From assembly GCA_037355855.1 (NCBI GenBank), contig CM074766.1:3534001-3598000 (forward strand): a stretch of 64,000 nucleotides of DNA, written 5' to 3'. Origin of the DNA: Pseudo-nitzschia pungens (taxonomy: Eukaryota; Bacillariophyta; Bacillariophyceae; Bacillariales; Bacillariaceae). The position numbers and the translations under genes were made by a program. This document shows, piece by piece, positions 19,183-30,643 of this stretch (positions are counted from its first letter, which is position 1; each line of letters starts with the position of its first letter). The notes beneath the pieces were generated by a model. It had not been told where the DNA came from. It saw only the letters and a list, made by a program, of their open reading frames with translations, and made no database searches.

Positions 19183-22100
19183 ATGACCAGCATCTACAGA
19201 GATCCCCTTATCTCCTATAAGAGCTCTTTCGATCGGACCAAGCCGAAGCTCTTCACCCTGTACAACGTCGATGATGACCGGACCGACAGCATGAAAGTCC
19301 CCCTGTTTACAGAGACAGGGGGCCTCAAAGAATTACTCTTTGTGGAGGAGTCTTTTTGAAACGCGGCTAAGCTCCTGAGACTTCCGATTGACATCTATCT
19401 CACCCACTTCAGTCGATGCCTCACTACCGATGCACAGAGCAAGTGGAATGACATGATAAAGGATCCACTGGACCCAGAGGAATACCAATATTCCCAAGAA
19501 GAGATTGGTGGATATGAACAAGCGTTCCTTGACTTCACCAAGCTCTACTGCAACGCCAGAGATGCTAGAGACATCATGCATACCTATCTGCGAAGCGCTG
19601 AATGCCGGAAGACACCATCAGTTACATGCAAAGAACATGCAGACCGGATCCTTGTCCTCATGAAGTACACCCAGAAGCTAGATGGGAGCAGCGCCCCCCT
19701 CTCCAAAGTGGAGAAACTCACGATTCTGTTGCACTCCTTCCCTTCTGCATGGATCGAGAGCTATGGAATCATCCACAGTGGAATTCAAGAGGATACCACA
19801 GTCCAACACATCGTGGATCATATGAGCTGTCACGAGCGCCAAGCCAACAAGAAGAGCAACAAGAATAACAACAAATAACAAAAGCGCTCGAACAATTCAA
19901 GCAACAACAACTCTCGCAAGCGAAACTCACACGCCAACCACAAGGGCAACAGCAACAACAAGAAGAAATCCAACCCTTGTAGAATCCCGGGCCACAATCA
20001 TGACTAGTCTGAGTGTCCGAAGAATCGTTTCTCCAAAAACTACAAGAGCAACACTCAAACTGAATCCTTCCACACTCATACCCAAGCTCTCATGATACCA
20101 GGAAGTAATGAAACCTTCCAAGCCCACATTAATGCAGCCCGTGAGGCCGCAATCAAAGAATACCATGCCAATCATGGTGGAAGAACAGAAAGGAGTATCG
20201 ATGGGGACCTCATTTGGCTCCCCTGAGTCTCCAAAGGCCCCAGGCCTAACAAGAAGCCCTGGGCTTCACCAAAACCAGCAATCACCTTGCCTCCAGCTCC
20301 CCAGGAACTGGATGCCAGCACAGCCCTGCTGTCTGGGATGACGCATGGAGGAGATCTCCCAGATAAAGAGGGGAAGGAACCTACAGGATGGAGTATTCCT
20401 GTTGAGCGCTCAGCAAAGCCTGCCACAGCAGCAGCAAAAACAGTTCGATTCCTCGAAGTGAACGGTACGAACATGGATCCTAATCCGAACATGGATATGA
20501 ACCGAAACCAAACGAATCGATCCAAGGGTACAACAGACGCGAAAGATAGTACAGCAGCAATAAATAGACCACTCTTGTCCCTGGCAAGGAATTGGTCCAC
20601 TGGGACAGCACAAAATCTCTATTGCAACACCCAAAACTCCAAAGACTACACCAAAGGAGGTGCGCTGGAGCAAAATTATTTAAAGCTGCTGTCGACTGCT
20701 GGAAATACAGCAGAACAGGCATCGAGCAACGTGGCTCCTATTCTTTTAACTACAGCACAGTACATACAAGGCATTCCCACAAAATCAAGACCACTACTAG
20801 CACTACTAGATAGTGGATCCTCCGGAACTCTAATCAACAAACGAGCCCTACCATTTGGTACCATACCAATTCGAAGCAAGCATCAAGTCCTAACTACAAC
20901 AGCAAATGGAAGCTTCGATACTACAGAATACATCATCATGAAGAACATCAAGCTACAAGAGTTTGGCAACTATACCATCGACCAACAAGAGGCAAGGCTC
21001 TTCCATTCACCCAACTGCAAATATGATCTGATACTAGGCAGAGACTTCCTCCACCTAGCAAAGATCAATCTCCTATTCAAAGAAGGAGCAGTTCAATGGA
21101 TGGATTGAACCATTCCTATGAAGGATACCTCCCTATACCATGATAACTACAACATGTTCATGGAAGAACTAGAAGATGCAGAACTCTTTGCTGATGATCT
21201 CTCGTTTGCCAATCCATACAAGTCCAAGGTGATCCTAGACCGAGCCTACCAAGAAACAGATCCATCTACAGTGGCCAAGCAACAGTCCCACATGTCCACA
21301 GCAGAGCAGCAACAGTTCCAAGCAATGCTAAACAAGTATCCAAATGTCTTCAATGGAGAACTTGGCAAGTACCCTCACAAGAAGATCTCTCTAAGACTGA
21401 AGCCCGGATCCAAGCCCATACACAAGAAGCCTTATCCAGTTGCATACAAAAGAGAAGACCTATTCAAAACGGAGCTCCAGAATCTTTGTAACGATGGAGT
21501 CCTCAAGCGTTGCACTGGACCAGCTGAATGGGCCTTCCCTACCTTTATTGTTCCAAAGAAAGACAACAGAGTTAGATGGGTATCAGACTTCAGAGAACTC
21601 AATGAACTCCTTGAGAGAAGACCATATCCCATACCAAGGATACAAGACATCATGAACAAGCAAGGCAAGTACACCCACTTCACCAAGATTGACTTGTCCA
21701 TGCAATACTACTGCTTTGAACTGGATGATGCAAGCAAGAAGCTCTGTACCATAGTCACGCCTTATAGCATGAGTATCAGCGACTACCAATGGGTGTCAAA
21801 GTATCTCCAGATGTTGCCCAACAACTTATGGAAGATATCCTACAAGACACCGACTGCACTGTTTTTATTGACGATATTGGTATATGGACCAATGGATCTT
21901 TTGACCTCCACATGAAAACTATTGACAAAATCCTGGACAGGCTCAACCAAAATGGACTCAAATGCAACCCACTCAAGTGCGATTGGGCTGTACAAGAAAC
22001 TGACTTCCTTGGGTATTGGATGACTCCTACAGCTGTTAAGCCATGGAGGAAGAAGATTGAAGCCATCCTACATATGGACTGACCAAGAACTGTGACCCAA

Positions 22101-24185
22101 GTCAAATCCTTCCTAGGAGCAGTAGGATACTACAGAGACATGTGGCCTCGCAGGTCTCATGTCCTAGCTCCTCTCTTTGATATTACCAGAACCCCCAAGA
22201 AGCAGGCTCCTCAAGCAGCTGCCATCAAAGCCAAACAAAGGAAAGCTCCTTCAGCTTTCACTTGGGGACCTGCTCAAGATAAAGCCTTCCAAGAGATGAA
22301 AGCAATGGTGGCAGCGGATGCGCTGAACACCTATCCAGACCTCAACAAGCCCTTTGAACTGTACACTGATGCCTCAGACCTACAGCTAGGCGCAACCATC
22401 ATACAAGATGGCAAGCCAATAGCCTATTGGTCCAAAAAACTATCTGATGCCCAAAAGAATTACACTACTATGGAGAAAGAACTCCTAGCCATAGTACTCT
22501 GTTGCAAAGAGTACCGGAAGATGCTCCTAGGTGGAGTCATCAATGTATACACCGACCATAAGAACCTTACCTTCAGAACCCTCTCAGTCCAACGAGTCCT
22601 CCGGTGGAGACTCTTCCTTGAAGAATTCGGTGTCAACCTCACCTATGTTGAAGGCAAGAAGAACGTTCTTGCTGATGCCTTCTCCAGGCTCCCCCGGATG
22701 GATCCACCTACTGTGGGGAAGAAAGAAGCCCTTGGTAAAGGCACTCTTATTGAATTTTTGAAACTTGAAGTCCCTAAACAAGATGAAGAACTGTTTCTAA
22801 CAGAGTTCCCCAATTTGTTTCAACACTTATGCCATGACGCAGACAGAGAACTCCAAACCTGTCTGCTGAACAATGAGTGTCTAGTCAATCTACCAAACCA
22901 ACACGAGTTGGAATGCCCGGTGAACTACTCAACCATTTATCTTCATCAACAACAAGATCCGACCATCAAGTTCATGATTCAATCTAAAGCCTTCTTCTAC
23001 CAAGAATTAGAAGGCAATCAAATGTTATGTTATGCAAATCAGTCCAACCCTGATAATTGGAGAATCTATATTCCACCAACACTGATTAATGATACAGTCA
23101 AATGGTATCATCTCCTGCTGGGTCATTGTGGATCCACCAGGCTATATCAAACCATCTCATCGCGATTCTATGCTGATAACCTGTCCAACTTGTGCAAATC
23201 CTACATATGCTCTGACAACTGCATCAAATACAAGAACCAGCACTCCAAATATGGTAAACTTCCACCGAAAGAAGCCTCACTAGCGCCATTCAATGAAATA
23301 CATGTGGACCTTATAGGCCCATGGAAAATTACAGCCCAAGGCAAGAACTACAACTTCAAGGCCCTCACTTGCATTGATCCAGTCACGAACCTCCTTGAAA
23401 TCATCAGAATCAGGGATAAGTCAGCTCAGCATGTATCAGACCAATTCAAGAACTGTTGGCTCTCAAGATACCCAAGACCCATCCGGTGTGTCCATGACAA
23501 TGGTGGAGAATTCCTAGGAGCTGAATTTCAGACTACCCTCAAGCAATATGGAATCCAATCAGTTCCAACAACAGTGAAGAATCCCCAATCAAATGCCATC
23601 TGTGAAAGAGTCCATCATACAGTTGCTGATATTCTCAGAGTTCTGGTCCATGTGAATCCCCCTCAAGTCAACACCAGAGCTAGCCAGCTCATGGATAATG
23701 CCCTCGCGACTTGCATGCATGCCTCCAGATGTGCTGTCAATGCTGCTTTACAAGCATCTCCAGGTTCTCTGGTATTCAACCGGGACATGCTGGTTGACCT
23801 ACCACTGACATCCAATCTAATTGCGCTACAGCAGCTCCGGCAACAAGGGATTAACAAGAACTTGCTCAGAGATAATGCCAAGAGAATCAACCACACCTTT
23901 CAAGTCAATGACAAGGTATGGATCCAAGAGCCAGATCCAGACAAGCTGCAACCACGCAAGACAGGACCCTTCCCCATCACTCAAGTCAATGATAATGGAA
24001 CTGTTAAGTTGCAAAGATCCCCTTCGGTGATTGAAACAGTGAACATCCGAAAGCTTACTCTGTATCGCGAACCAAGTCAATCAAATCAGTCGGAGTCTAC
24101 GCCGAATGAATCCAATGAAGCTCCAGACATCAGAATGAGCCAATCAGAAGACTCAGAGTCCTCTTCGAACCATTGGGCGGCTTAA
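19183..24185 (+). pseudogene. gypsy gag-pol pseudogene
   Basis: One frame from the ATG at 19183 covers gag, a CRIPGHNHD zinc-knuckle remnant (about 19978), protease (LLDSGSSGTLINK near 20805) and RT up to about 21780. In-frame stops are TGA 19357, TAA 19876, TAG 20005, TGA 20224 and TGA 21106. A frameshift near 21785 (just before MGVKVSPDVAQQ) moves RT to a second frame. There FIDDIGIW supplies the active site and TGA 22080 interrupts it. RNase H (LYTDASDLQLGATI near 22360) and integrase (HVDLIGPW, HDNGGEFLG, NAICERVHH) follow. All six stops could derive from CGA, CAA or CAG by C-to-T change. Confidence 0.88.
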
Positions 24186-24215
24186 TCATGGGATTCGTTC
24201 AATCATGGGGCACTA

Positions 24216-24541
24216 TGTAACATGCTAGCGTACACTAGTAGGTTACGACTGAATAATTAACCGAATCCCATATGGGAATCGAATATAATATAATATTCAA
24301 CACCGGATACATTTAATATGTGTCCTAACTATTATGGTCGAGTCCCAGAATAGGATATACGCCTAATTGTGGGAACCGACAATGAATCAACATTTATGGC
24401 AGAGCATGCCAAAATGTGGCTATGCTCGCGACCTCAAATTTTATATGTCTCCATTCTCAATTTGCATAACAATATCTCGTAAAGTATCTAAACATTCACA
24501 ATTTGCATACTACTCCAATTTTTCTACCGTAGAGTGTTACA
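24216..24541 (+). repeat. 3' LTR of the decayed gypsy element
   Basis: 326 bp, TGTAACATG...GTGTTACA, nearly identical to the rebuilt 5' LTR apart from a 9-bp indel and a few substitutions. Followed directly by the AACCA target duplication. Confidence 0.92.
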
Positions 24542-24689
24542 AACCAATGCCAGCTTAATTCTGGCATCCTAGCTCAAGCATCTAAACTATAAGAGGAAGG
24601 AGACCTGCAAGTTTTGAATCAATTGGAATGTTTGGTTTGGAGAATTGAACTGTCAAAGCAACGCTGTAATTGCTCTTTTTTTACCAAAA

Positions 24690-25012
24690 ATCTTCCACGG
24701 TCCAAACTACAGCAAAAATTAATATCTTGCTCCCCTCTGCATCTAATTGAACCAGACCACCTCAGATAGCTCTATTGCACCAAGAAGGACAAGCCCTCCA
24801 ATTTGTGGATCCATCCAACTGATGCTTTTTGAGAAACGGACTATCCAGTTAGCAAAGTGCCCTTGAAAATCTGAAAGCAAAAACCAGTCAAACTACGGCG
24901 TAAATTAATATCTTGTTCCCCTCTCAACCAATTGCGACCGGACTGCTTTGAACAGCTCTATTATATAAAGAAGGACAACTCCTCCAATTTGCAGATTGAT
25001 CCGGCAGTTTAA
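24690..25012 (+). repeat. diverged tandem duplication, period about 186 bp
   Basis: The segment around AATATCTTGCTCCCCTCT (24721) recurs at 24907. Both are followed by AGCTCTATT, AGAAGGACAA and CTCCAATTTG words in the same order. The copies have many substitutions, so the duplication is old. No coding content was seen. Confidence 0.65.
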
Positions 25013-26298
25013 AGTGGTATATTTGTTACAGAGGTACATGCCTATTGTTGCAAATACAACATGATATCAAAATTTTGACTTGGAGATTTTGAGATTTCAA
25101 ATGTATTTCAGTATTTCAAGGGTAAATTCAGTATTTCAATCAAACCTCTACCGGTATGGATCGAAAATAGTGTAGATTGACGGACGCTGTGACAGGTGGA
25201 GTTTTCAGTGTTTAAGTCGTCTGCTTACTGCTTACGCTACGTATCTAGCAAATCTACTGTGTTCTACGGTGTCACGTGGACTTTAGCAACTAAACCCTTA
25301 CTTCGTAATCGGAATACTTATGGATACGGCAACGTGAGTCTTACCGGTACCGGTACTGTAATTACTGGAGTTCAAGCAGTAAAAAAATGCTGTAATTACT
25401 GTAAGGTTTACTTGTTGCACCGTACATGTTACGTAAGATTACTCGTACCTTATACCGTAAGACTGGGATAAACAGTGGCGTGCACATGCGTTTGAAAGAG
25501 TTTTGAATGGGTCACACTCAATATGACAGAATTCTTACTATTATTTCGGGATTATTGCTTCACTCCCCTGCCTTTTTAAATACGGTACACATTGTTGTAA
25601 GAGTACGAACCTTACCGGTACTTATGCTTACCATATTTATTTTTTCAAAATTATTATCACATTATGACTAACTCGTTGATAAGTACAGTACCGTACCGTA
25701 CAAAAGGTATGTTACTGGTTCTCAACCCAATGTGTTCGATCTGCCGTACTTGTACCGGTACCATACGACTAGGACACGTAGATGACATCCTACGAGCGAA
25801 GACGTCACGCCTGTCGGGACTCCAGCACACCATAACACACATGCAACATACACAACATCGACGTTCAAAAAAGTATGCCGAGCTCGACATCTAAGTATGA
25901 ATATTTGGCCATCAACGCCAGCAAGGATAAATTACGCGGCAATCCTCAACGGCGCTACTGGCATTATTGTTCCTTCATCCACCATTACATTAGTGTTAGC
26001 CCGCATGCGAGCACGGAGTGCTCGATGCACTCAGTACGAAAGGCGTTTGTATCTGGGACGAGCTCAGATTGCTTTATTGTTACCTCATCAACATTCCGTG
26101 AAATCCTCCTAATCAACGTACTGATTCCACAAAAGAAGGACCTTCCCGTGTGACTTCAGAGACGGCGGAGCACTTCCCGTGGTTGCAATATCTCGAGTCA
26201 TTTTTTCCACTGCAACCGAAACAAACGAATTGCGTCCCATCCAACGCAAAGGTTGCTCAGGTATACCTAGACGCAATCAATCGTCTCGATATCCACCC
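25013..26298. other. intergenic region upstream of the DUF6824 gene
   Basis: Rich in TACCGGTA, GTAATTAC and TTACGTAA palindromic words, especially 25270-25460 and 25600-25770. No ORF with coding character was seen. The 120 bp before the ATG at 26299 are open in the same frame from a GTG but contain no ATG. Confidence 0.5.
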
Positions 26299-28848
26299 AT
26301 GTCCGCCCAAGTAGCACCATCGTCTGTGGAGGTTGGCGGACCTGCAAAAACGGACAACCGCATTTTCCCCAGCGCGAGCACCGGCGATGGCATTGTAGAC
26401 GACGTTTCGAGAGAAAATAAGCTGCACGCACAAGCCGAGTACCAAATGCGTCAAATCAGCAACGATAATGATGAAGGGGTAGAAGTGGTTCTCGAGGGAA
26501 GCGGAAAGTCCAGTGTTATTGATACACCGCCACGCCATAGCCAGGATCAAAATGTTTTCAGAGCACCGCATCCCGTTCGACCCAAAGCAATTCGCGGAGG
26601 CTACCCACCGTCGGTGCAACACGGTTCCGGGTCGTATGGAGGCTACGGACACCCTCCACACCCGCACTCTCATCCTGGCGCGCCACACGGGGATTACAGA
26701 CCTCCCTACCAATCCGTTCCGTACGCGAACTCAGGCTCGTTTGATCAGCAAGACAACAATGGATCGACGTATCCTGGAGCCCCCCCAACATCGCAGTACA
26801 GTCCGCACGTACAATATCCTCCACCGGGTGGAAGACGTCCAGAGGATCTCAACGTGATATCCCCCAATCACAAGGATCTCCACTCCTCGCATCACAGTGC
26901 TCCGCGCCATGCCCCAAGCCATGCCGGGGGTCCGCCTCACCATCCGCCACTAACTCCAAGAAGCACCGGAAGTCGCTATCCTCCGCAATCGAGTTCGTCC
27001 TCGTATCACTACCCACCTGCGTCTCCGGTGAGCAGAGGTGGCAGTGGGTCCTCTCCGCCTCGAGTCAGAGGTTATGGCATGCGGAGGCCGGAAGGACCTT
27101 ATTCTGCTGCCCAACGAAGCAGAGATGAAAACAATGGTTCGTGGGGCTATCCAACCCCCGACAGGCCTCGCCCGCCTGTGGTCGCCGAGTCTTCGTTTGA
27201 TTCCGAGCACCATTACCCGCCGAATAGTGCTTCGCATCCCACGACTCCGAACGCTCCACATTACGCAGGGCGTCCACCTCATCACGGCCATTACGGCGAA
27301 CCTACACCTCCGCACTACGGGAGTTCAGGGTATCCCGGTTCGTTTGACCACGGCAATAGCTTCGATAGTCACCATGCACCCTACGGGCCGCCATCGGAAT
27401 CTCCACGCCACGGGAGACACTACGATCACGACCGAAACTACTACGGACATTCTCCATCATCGCATCCAACTCACCAGGCCGAGGTTTCACCCTACTCGTA
27501 CGGATATTCGCCCAGTGGGAGCAACGGTGGCTACTACGATTCGTATTCTCCTCAAGTAGGGCACTATGGCCGTCCCCCCCCAAGGTCGTATGATGAGCAC
27601 GATCACTACCACCACCACTACCCCTACCATCCTCAACATCAATACCACCACCACTACCAAGCGAAGAAGGACGAAAAGTCGGGAATATTGTTGCCAAAAG
27701 CTGCGTCGGAGGTAGACTTCGACATTAGCGATCCACCCCTAGAACCATCAACTCCGGCATCCAAGCAGCCGGTGTGTGAATCTCCAGCGGACGTGAACTC
27801 CTACGATGTTCTTTGTGGGCGGGGTGGTGGCACCAACTCCCAAGTAGGGAATCGTCGCTTCCGTAAACTTGTGCAAGAGTTTCAGCCGATTTATCTCCTG
27901 GCCCGACGCAAGGAAAAACCTCTCTTGGCGCGAACTATTGTGTTGATTATCCGGAAGCGAGGAGGTCGGTTTCTGAAGAAAGACGAAGAAACCGGAGAAC
28001 TGTACGAGGTCGGAGACGCGAAAGCCGAAGCGAAGACGTCGCAGGCCCTTCGAGAAGGCCTCGATGTCAGAGCCACAAAGAGCGCTGCAAGTTCCCTCAT
28101 GGACAAGAAGAAGAAGAAGTCTGCTGCCAAGTCGTCGAAGGAGAAGTCTGCCGATAAGGAAGATACCAACGCCGAGCCACAGACTGTTCCGTCGACCCCG
28201 GCGGATGCAATTCCGAAAACAGATAGCGTGCCTAGTTCGAACGAAGAGTCCGGACCGAAAGAGACGCTGAACGACAAGGCTGTCGTGAGCCCCCCAGGTG
28301 CCGCTGAATCAACGAAGAAGAATGATGACGACAATCGAGATAGTACGCCAATCAAGACGAGGTCCGAATCTCCGCCGGTATTGCCCAAGCTCAATGATCG
28401 TGGGGCGCAAGCCAACAAGGCGGAAGGTGCTCCCGACTCCAAAGCACCACCCTCCCCCGAGCAGATGCAATTTAGAAAACGACGCAGAATGCGATCGGCT
28501 GATGGCGGGTCAGAGCCTACGACCGGTACCTGTGGTGTCACCAACCCTTTTCAGGAAGACAAATTGTTCCCCGACTTTTGTCCTCCAAGAGCGGATCTTG
28601 CACGCGCTGGAAGCCCTGCGCCACGTCTCAGTGGAGACGACGTTCCACACATGGCTATGTGTGGCATGACCCCAATCGGACACGGTGGGTCTAAATTTAA
28701 CGATGATGATGATGACATTCGCTACGAAGAAGATACCATGCCAAGTGTACCTCGTGCTGGGTGCGCAGGAATAGCTCTGGACATGGTGACCGGAGCAGCG
28801 GCTGGAAGCTTTTGCTTGGGTCCACGGGTGTGGAGCAAAAGAGACTAA
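26299..28848 (+). CDS. DUF6824-domain nuclear protein with long Pro/His/Tyr-rich N-terminus
   Basis: 849 residues from the first in-frame ATG; an upstream GTG extension to 26179 has no supporting ATG. Residues about 90-470 are low complexity, dominated by Pro, His, Tyr, Ser and Gly, as in prion-like disordered segments. The conserved domain at about residues 495-590 starts SYDVLCGRGGGTNSQVGNRR. It continues with LVQEFQPIYLLARRKEKPLL and GGRFLKKDEETGELYEVGDA and ends KTSQALREGL. This is the DUF6824 signature, a family greatly expanded in diatoms and thought to be regulatory, with no proven biochemical role. A Lys-rich patch (MDKKKKKSAAK) and FRKRRRMR offer nuclear-localisation signals. A transcription or chromatin role is inferred from these features. 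Single exon. Confidence 0.82.
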   Translation: MSAQVAPSSVEVGGPAKTDNRIFPSASTGDGIVDDVSRENKLHAQAEYQMRQISNDNDEGVEVVLEGSGKSSVIDTPPRHSQDQNVFRAPHPVRPKAIRGGYPPSVQHGSGSYGGYGHPPHPHSHPGAPHGDYRPPYQSVPYANSGSFDQQDNNGSTYPGAPPTSQYSPHVQYPPPGGRRPEDLNVISPNHKDLHSSHHSAPRHAPSHAGGPPHHPPLTPRSTGSRYPPQSSSSSYHYPPASPVSRGGSGSSPPRVRGYGMRRPEGPYSAAQRSRDENNGSWGYPTPDRPRPPVVAESSFDSEHHYPPNSASHPTTPNAPHYAGRPPHHGHYGEPTPPHYGSSGYPGSFDHGNSFDSHHAPYGPPSESPRHGRHYDHDRNYYGHSPSSHPTHQAEVSPYSYGYSPSGSNGGYYDSYSPQVGHYGRPPPRSYDEHDHYHHHYPYHPQHQYHHHYQAKKDEKSGILLPKAASEVDFDISDPPLEPSTPASKQPVCESPADVNSYDVLCGRGGGTNSQVGNRRFRKLVQEFQPIYLLARRKEKPLLARTIVLIIRKRGGRFLKKDEETGELYEVGDAKAEAKTSQALREGLDVRATKSAASSLMDKKKKKSAAKSSKEKSADKEDTNAEPQTVPSTPADAIPKTDSVPSSNEESGPKETLNDKAVVSPPGAAESTKKNDDDNRDSTPIKTRSESPPVLPKLNDRGAQANKAEGAPDSKAPPSPEQMQFRKRRRMRSADGGSEPTTGTCGVTNPFQEDKLFPDFCPPRADLARAGSPAPRLSGDDVPHMAMCGMTPIGHGGSKFNDDDDDIRYEEDTMPSVPRAGCAGIALDMVTGAAAGSFCLGPRVWSKRD

Positions 28849-29708
28849 TTAGATGCACAGTCAGCGCTGCTGGTCTATACTTTTTTTTACAAATCTTGTG
28901 GAAAGAAAACGATTTTATAATCGTATGGGACAAAGAACATGAAATCCTTTCAAAAACATTAACTATGGTAGGGATATTCCATAGTTCACACAACTACTTA
29001 AATAGCCGAAAATGTCAAAAGTTAAAGCAGTCGAATAGAATACAATGTTAATGCGGATTTGCGTTTATGGTAGTGGTATACCCTTTACGAATGAGTTGTA
29101 ACTTACGTTGAGGAGGTTTCTGATGCTTGGGGGAGCTATTTGGTCCGATGGTAAAGCAACTATCTGTGACTAAAACGTGTTTCACTTCACTTTTTGACGG
29201 GTTAAGATTACTTCGTAATGGAGTTAAAAAAATACTGTACGAAAGTTAGTAACTTATTTTGAAAATACTACTGAAAAAAAAAATACTTCGTACCGAAGTA
29301 ACCTTCCACTTCTTTAAAATCTCCATGTACCGTGATGGTAACTACTTCGTATTATGCAACTAAACGAATGAGTACAAGAAAACACGTACAAATCCTACGT
29401 GGGCTCATAAGGCGCGCGATCATTCGGTTACATTCTCGATGCCTAAGACCATTAGAATGCATCACAAAAATATTTCCAAGTCGAAAACTCAAAACACCGT
29501 GTAAAATCACGTAGTAAATTTGACATGGATTTTTTCTTTAAATGTTATCTGATTTTACTTGACATCGGGTCGGTCAATCTAAGGAGCAGATCCACAGACC
29601 GACAAGGGTAACAACAATAAACTTGAACTTTGAAAACATGCCTTAGCAGCAACAACAGGGGTACTTCCCCTAGCCAACAAAACAAACAGCAATACTAGTA
29701 CTACTTCT
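28849..29708. other. 3' flank and spacer, no gene seen
   Basis: AT-rich, with short homopolymers and CTTCGTA/TTACTTCG words common in this genome. Short ORFs have no coding character. Confidence 0.5.
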
Positions 29709-29726
29709 ACTACTACTAGTAGTAGT
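29709..29726. repeat. 18-bp palindrome (ACT)3(AGT)3
   Basis: Perfect loopless inverted repeat of the same type as 8620-8643, with a fourth AGT on the right. Confidence 0.85.
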
Positions 29727-30260
29727 AGTGAAACACAACGGTGTTGGTGCAAGCAGGCTGCAAGGATACTAATACTGGTACTACCTAGAGTACTGTCCTG
29801 ATAGACAGCATGTATCTCCAGATGTGATTATTTGTTTGACATACCAGAGCTCACACTTGTTTAGATGTTTTCATGGAGCTATTAGTAGTATAATACAAAT
29901 ACATGAAATGCTGCTAGTAATACCAGTAAGATGCATACCACCATTGGCATCATGCCCAAGCTACAGTGCTACACTACAAGGCAACAAGATATTTTCACAC
30001 ATACAGAGCTGAACTGAGCTCAGCTCAGCTCAGCTCCCACTTCTTTTGTTCTGATCTCCTTTAAATTAAGCACCATATTGGTGATGTAATACTAATGTAC
30101 CTCTAGCGGAGTGTCTTGTAGTATCTGAGTGTGTACAATACTAGCGCTTGTTGAAAAGTATCCCCCTGTAGACTCACTGTTTGCCAGCACTCCGTGGGCT
30201 GCTGTTATTGCTGTTTCTGTTGTCTTATTCATATCTCTTGTTGCTGATGATCAAATATCA

Positions 30261-30390
30261 AAGTAGTACTAGTAGGAGTACTACTACTACTAGTAGTACT
30301 ACCACTACTAGTACTATTACTAGTATTACTACCACTACCACTACCACCACCACTACTACTAATAGAAGTAGTAGTACTAATAGTAACAGT
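30261..30390. repeat. ACT/AGT triplet low-complexity tract
   Basis: Alternating blocks of AGT and ACT triplets with several local palindromes (for example GTACTACTACTACTAGTAGT), grading into ACC triplets. The ORF across it is a Thr/Ser-repeat artefact. Confidence 0.85.
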
Positions 30391-30548
30391 AGCCTTGGCA
30401 TGGTGTTTTGGTGTTTTGGTGCTTTTCGATAGACAGGAGTCCTGTCTTACGGTAATAATTAATAATGCAACGAAGGTTGCGCACCTCCGTGTTAATATAC
30501 GGAGAAAAAAACTTCTGTTCCAGCAATCTTTTTTAAGGGGGTCTAGAG

Positions 30549-30643
30549 TGCAAAATGTACGTGTGCTCTCTACTGTCGATATAATCGCATGTATTTAGTA
30601 AAGAGTGAGGTTATTCACTAGCTATTCGGGATTCATCCTCACA
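30549..30643 (-). repeat. 3' LTR of the copia element
   Basis: 95 bp, identical to 39021-39115. The first 33 bases of the LTR (30611-30643) also encode the last residues and stop codon of pol. Confidence 0.95.

Larger units (their letters stand above)
18312..24541 (+). mobile_element. full-length but decayed Ty3/gypsy element (TSD AACCA)
   Basis: Two LTRs start TGTAACATG and end GTGTTACA. They lie at 18312-19064 (interrupted by a LINE) and 24216-24541. The five bases before the first and after the second are both AACCA (18307-18311, 24542-24546), which proves a single insertion event. The order gag-protease-RT-RNase H-integrase is that of Ty3/gypsy. Multiple in-frame stops and a frameshift in RT indicate loss of function. 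Confidence 0.92.

Noticed and set aside
26179..26298. GTG-initiated extension of the DUF6824 protein
   Set aside because: No ATG in this stretch and nuclear genes rarely start at GTG; the ATG at 26299 is used.
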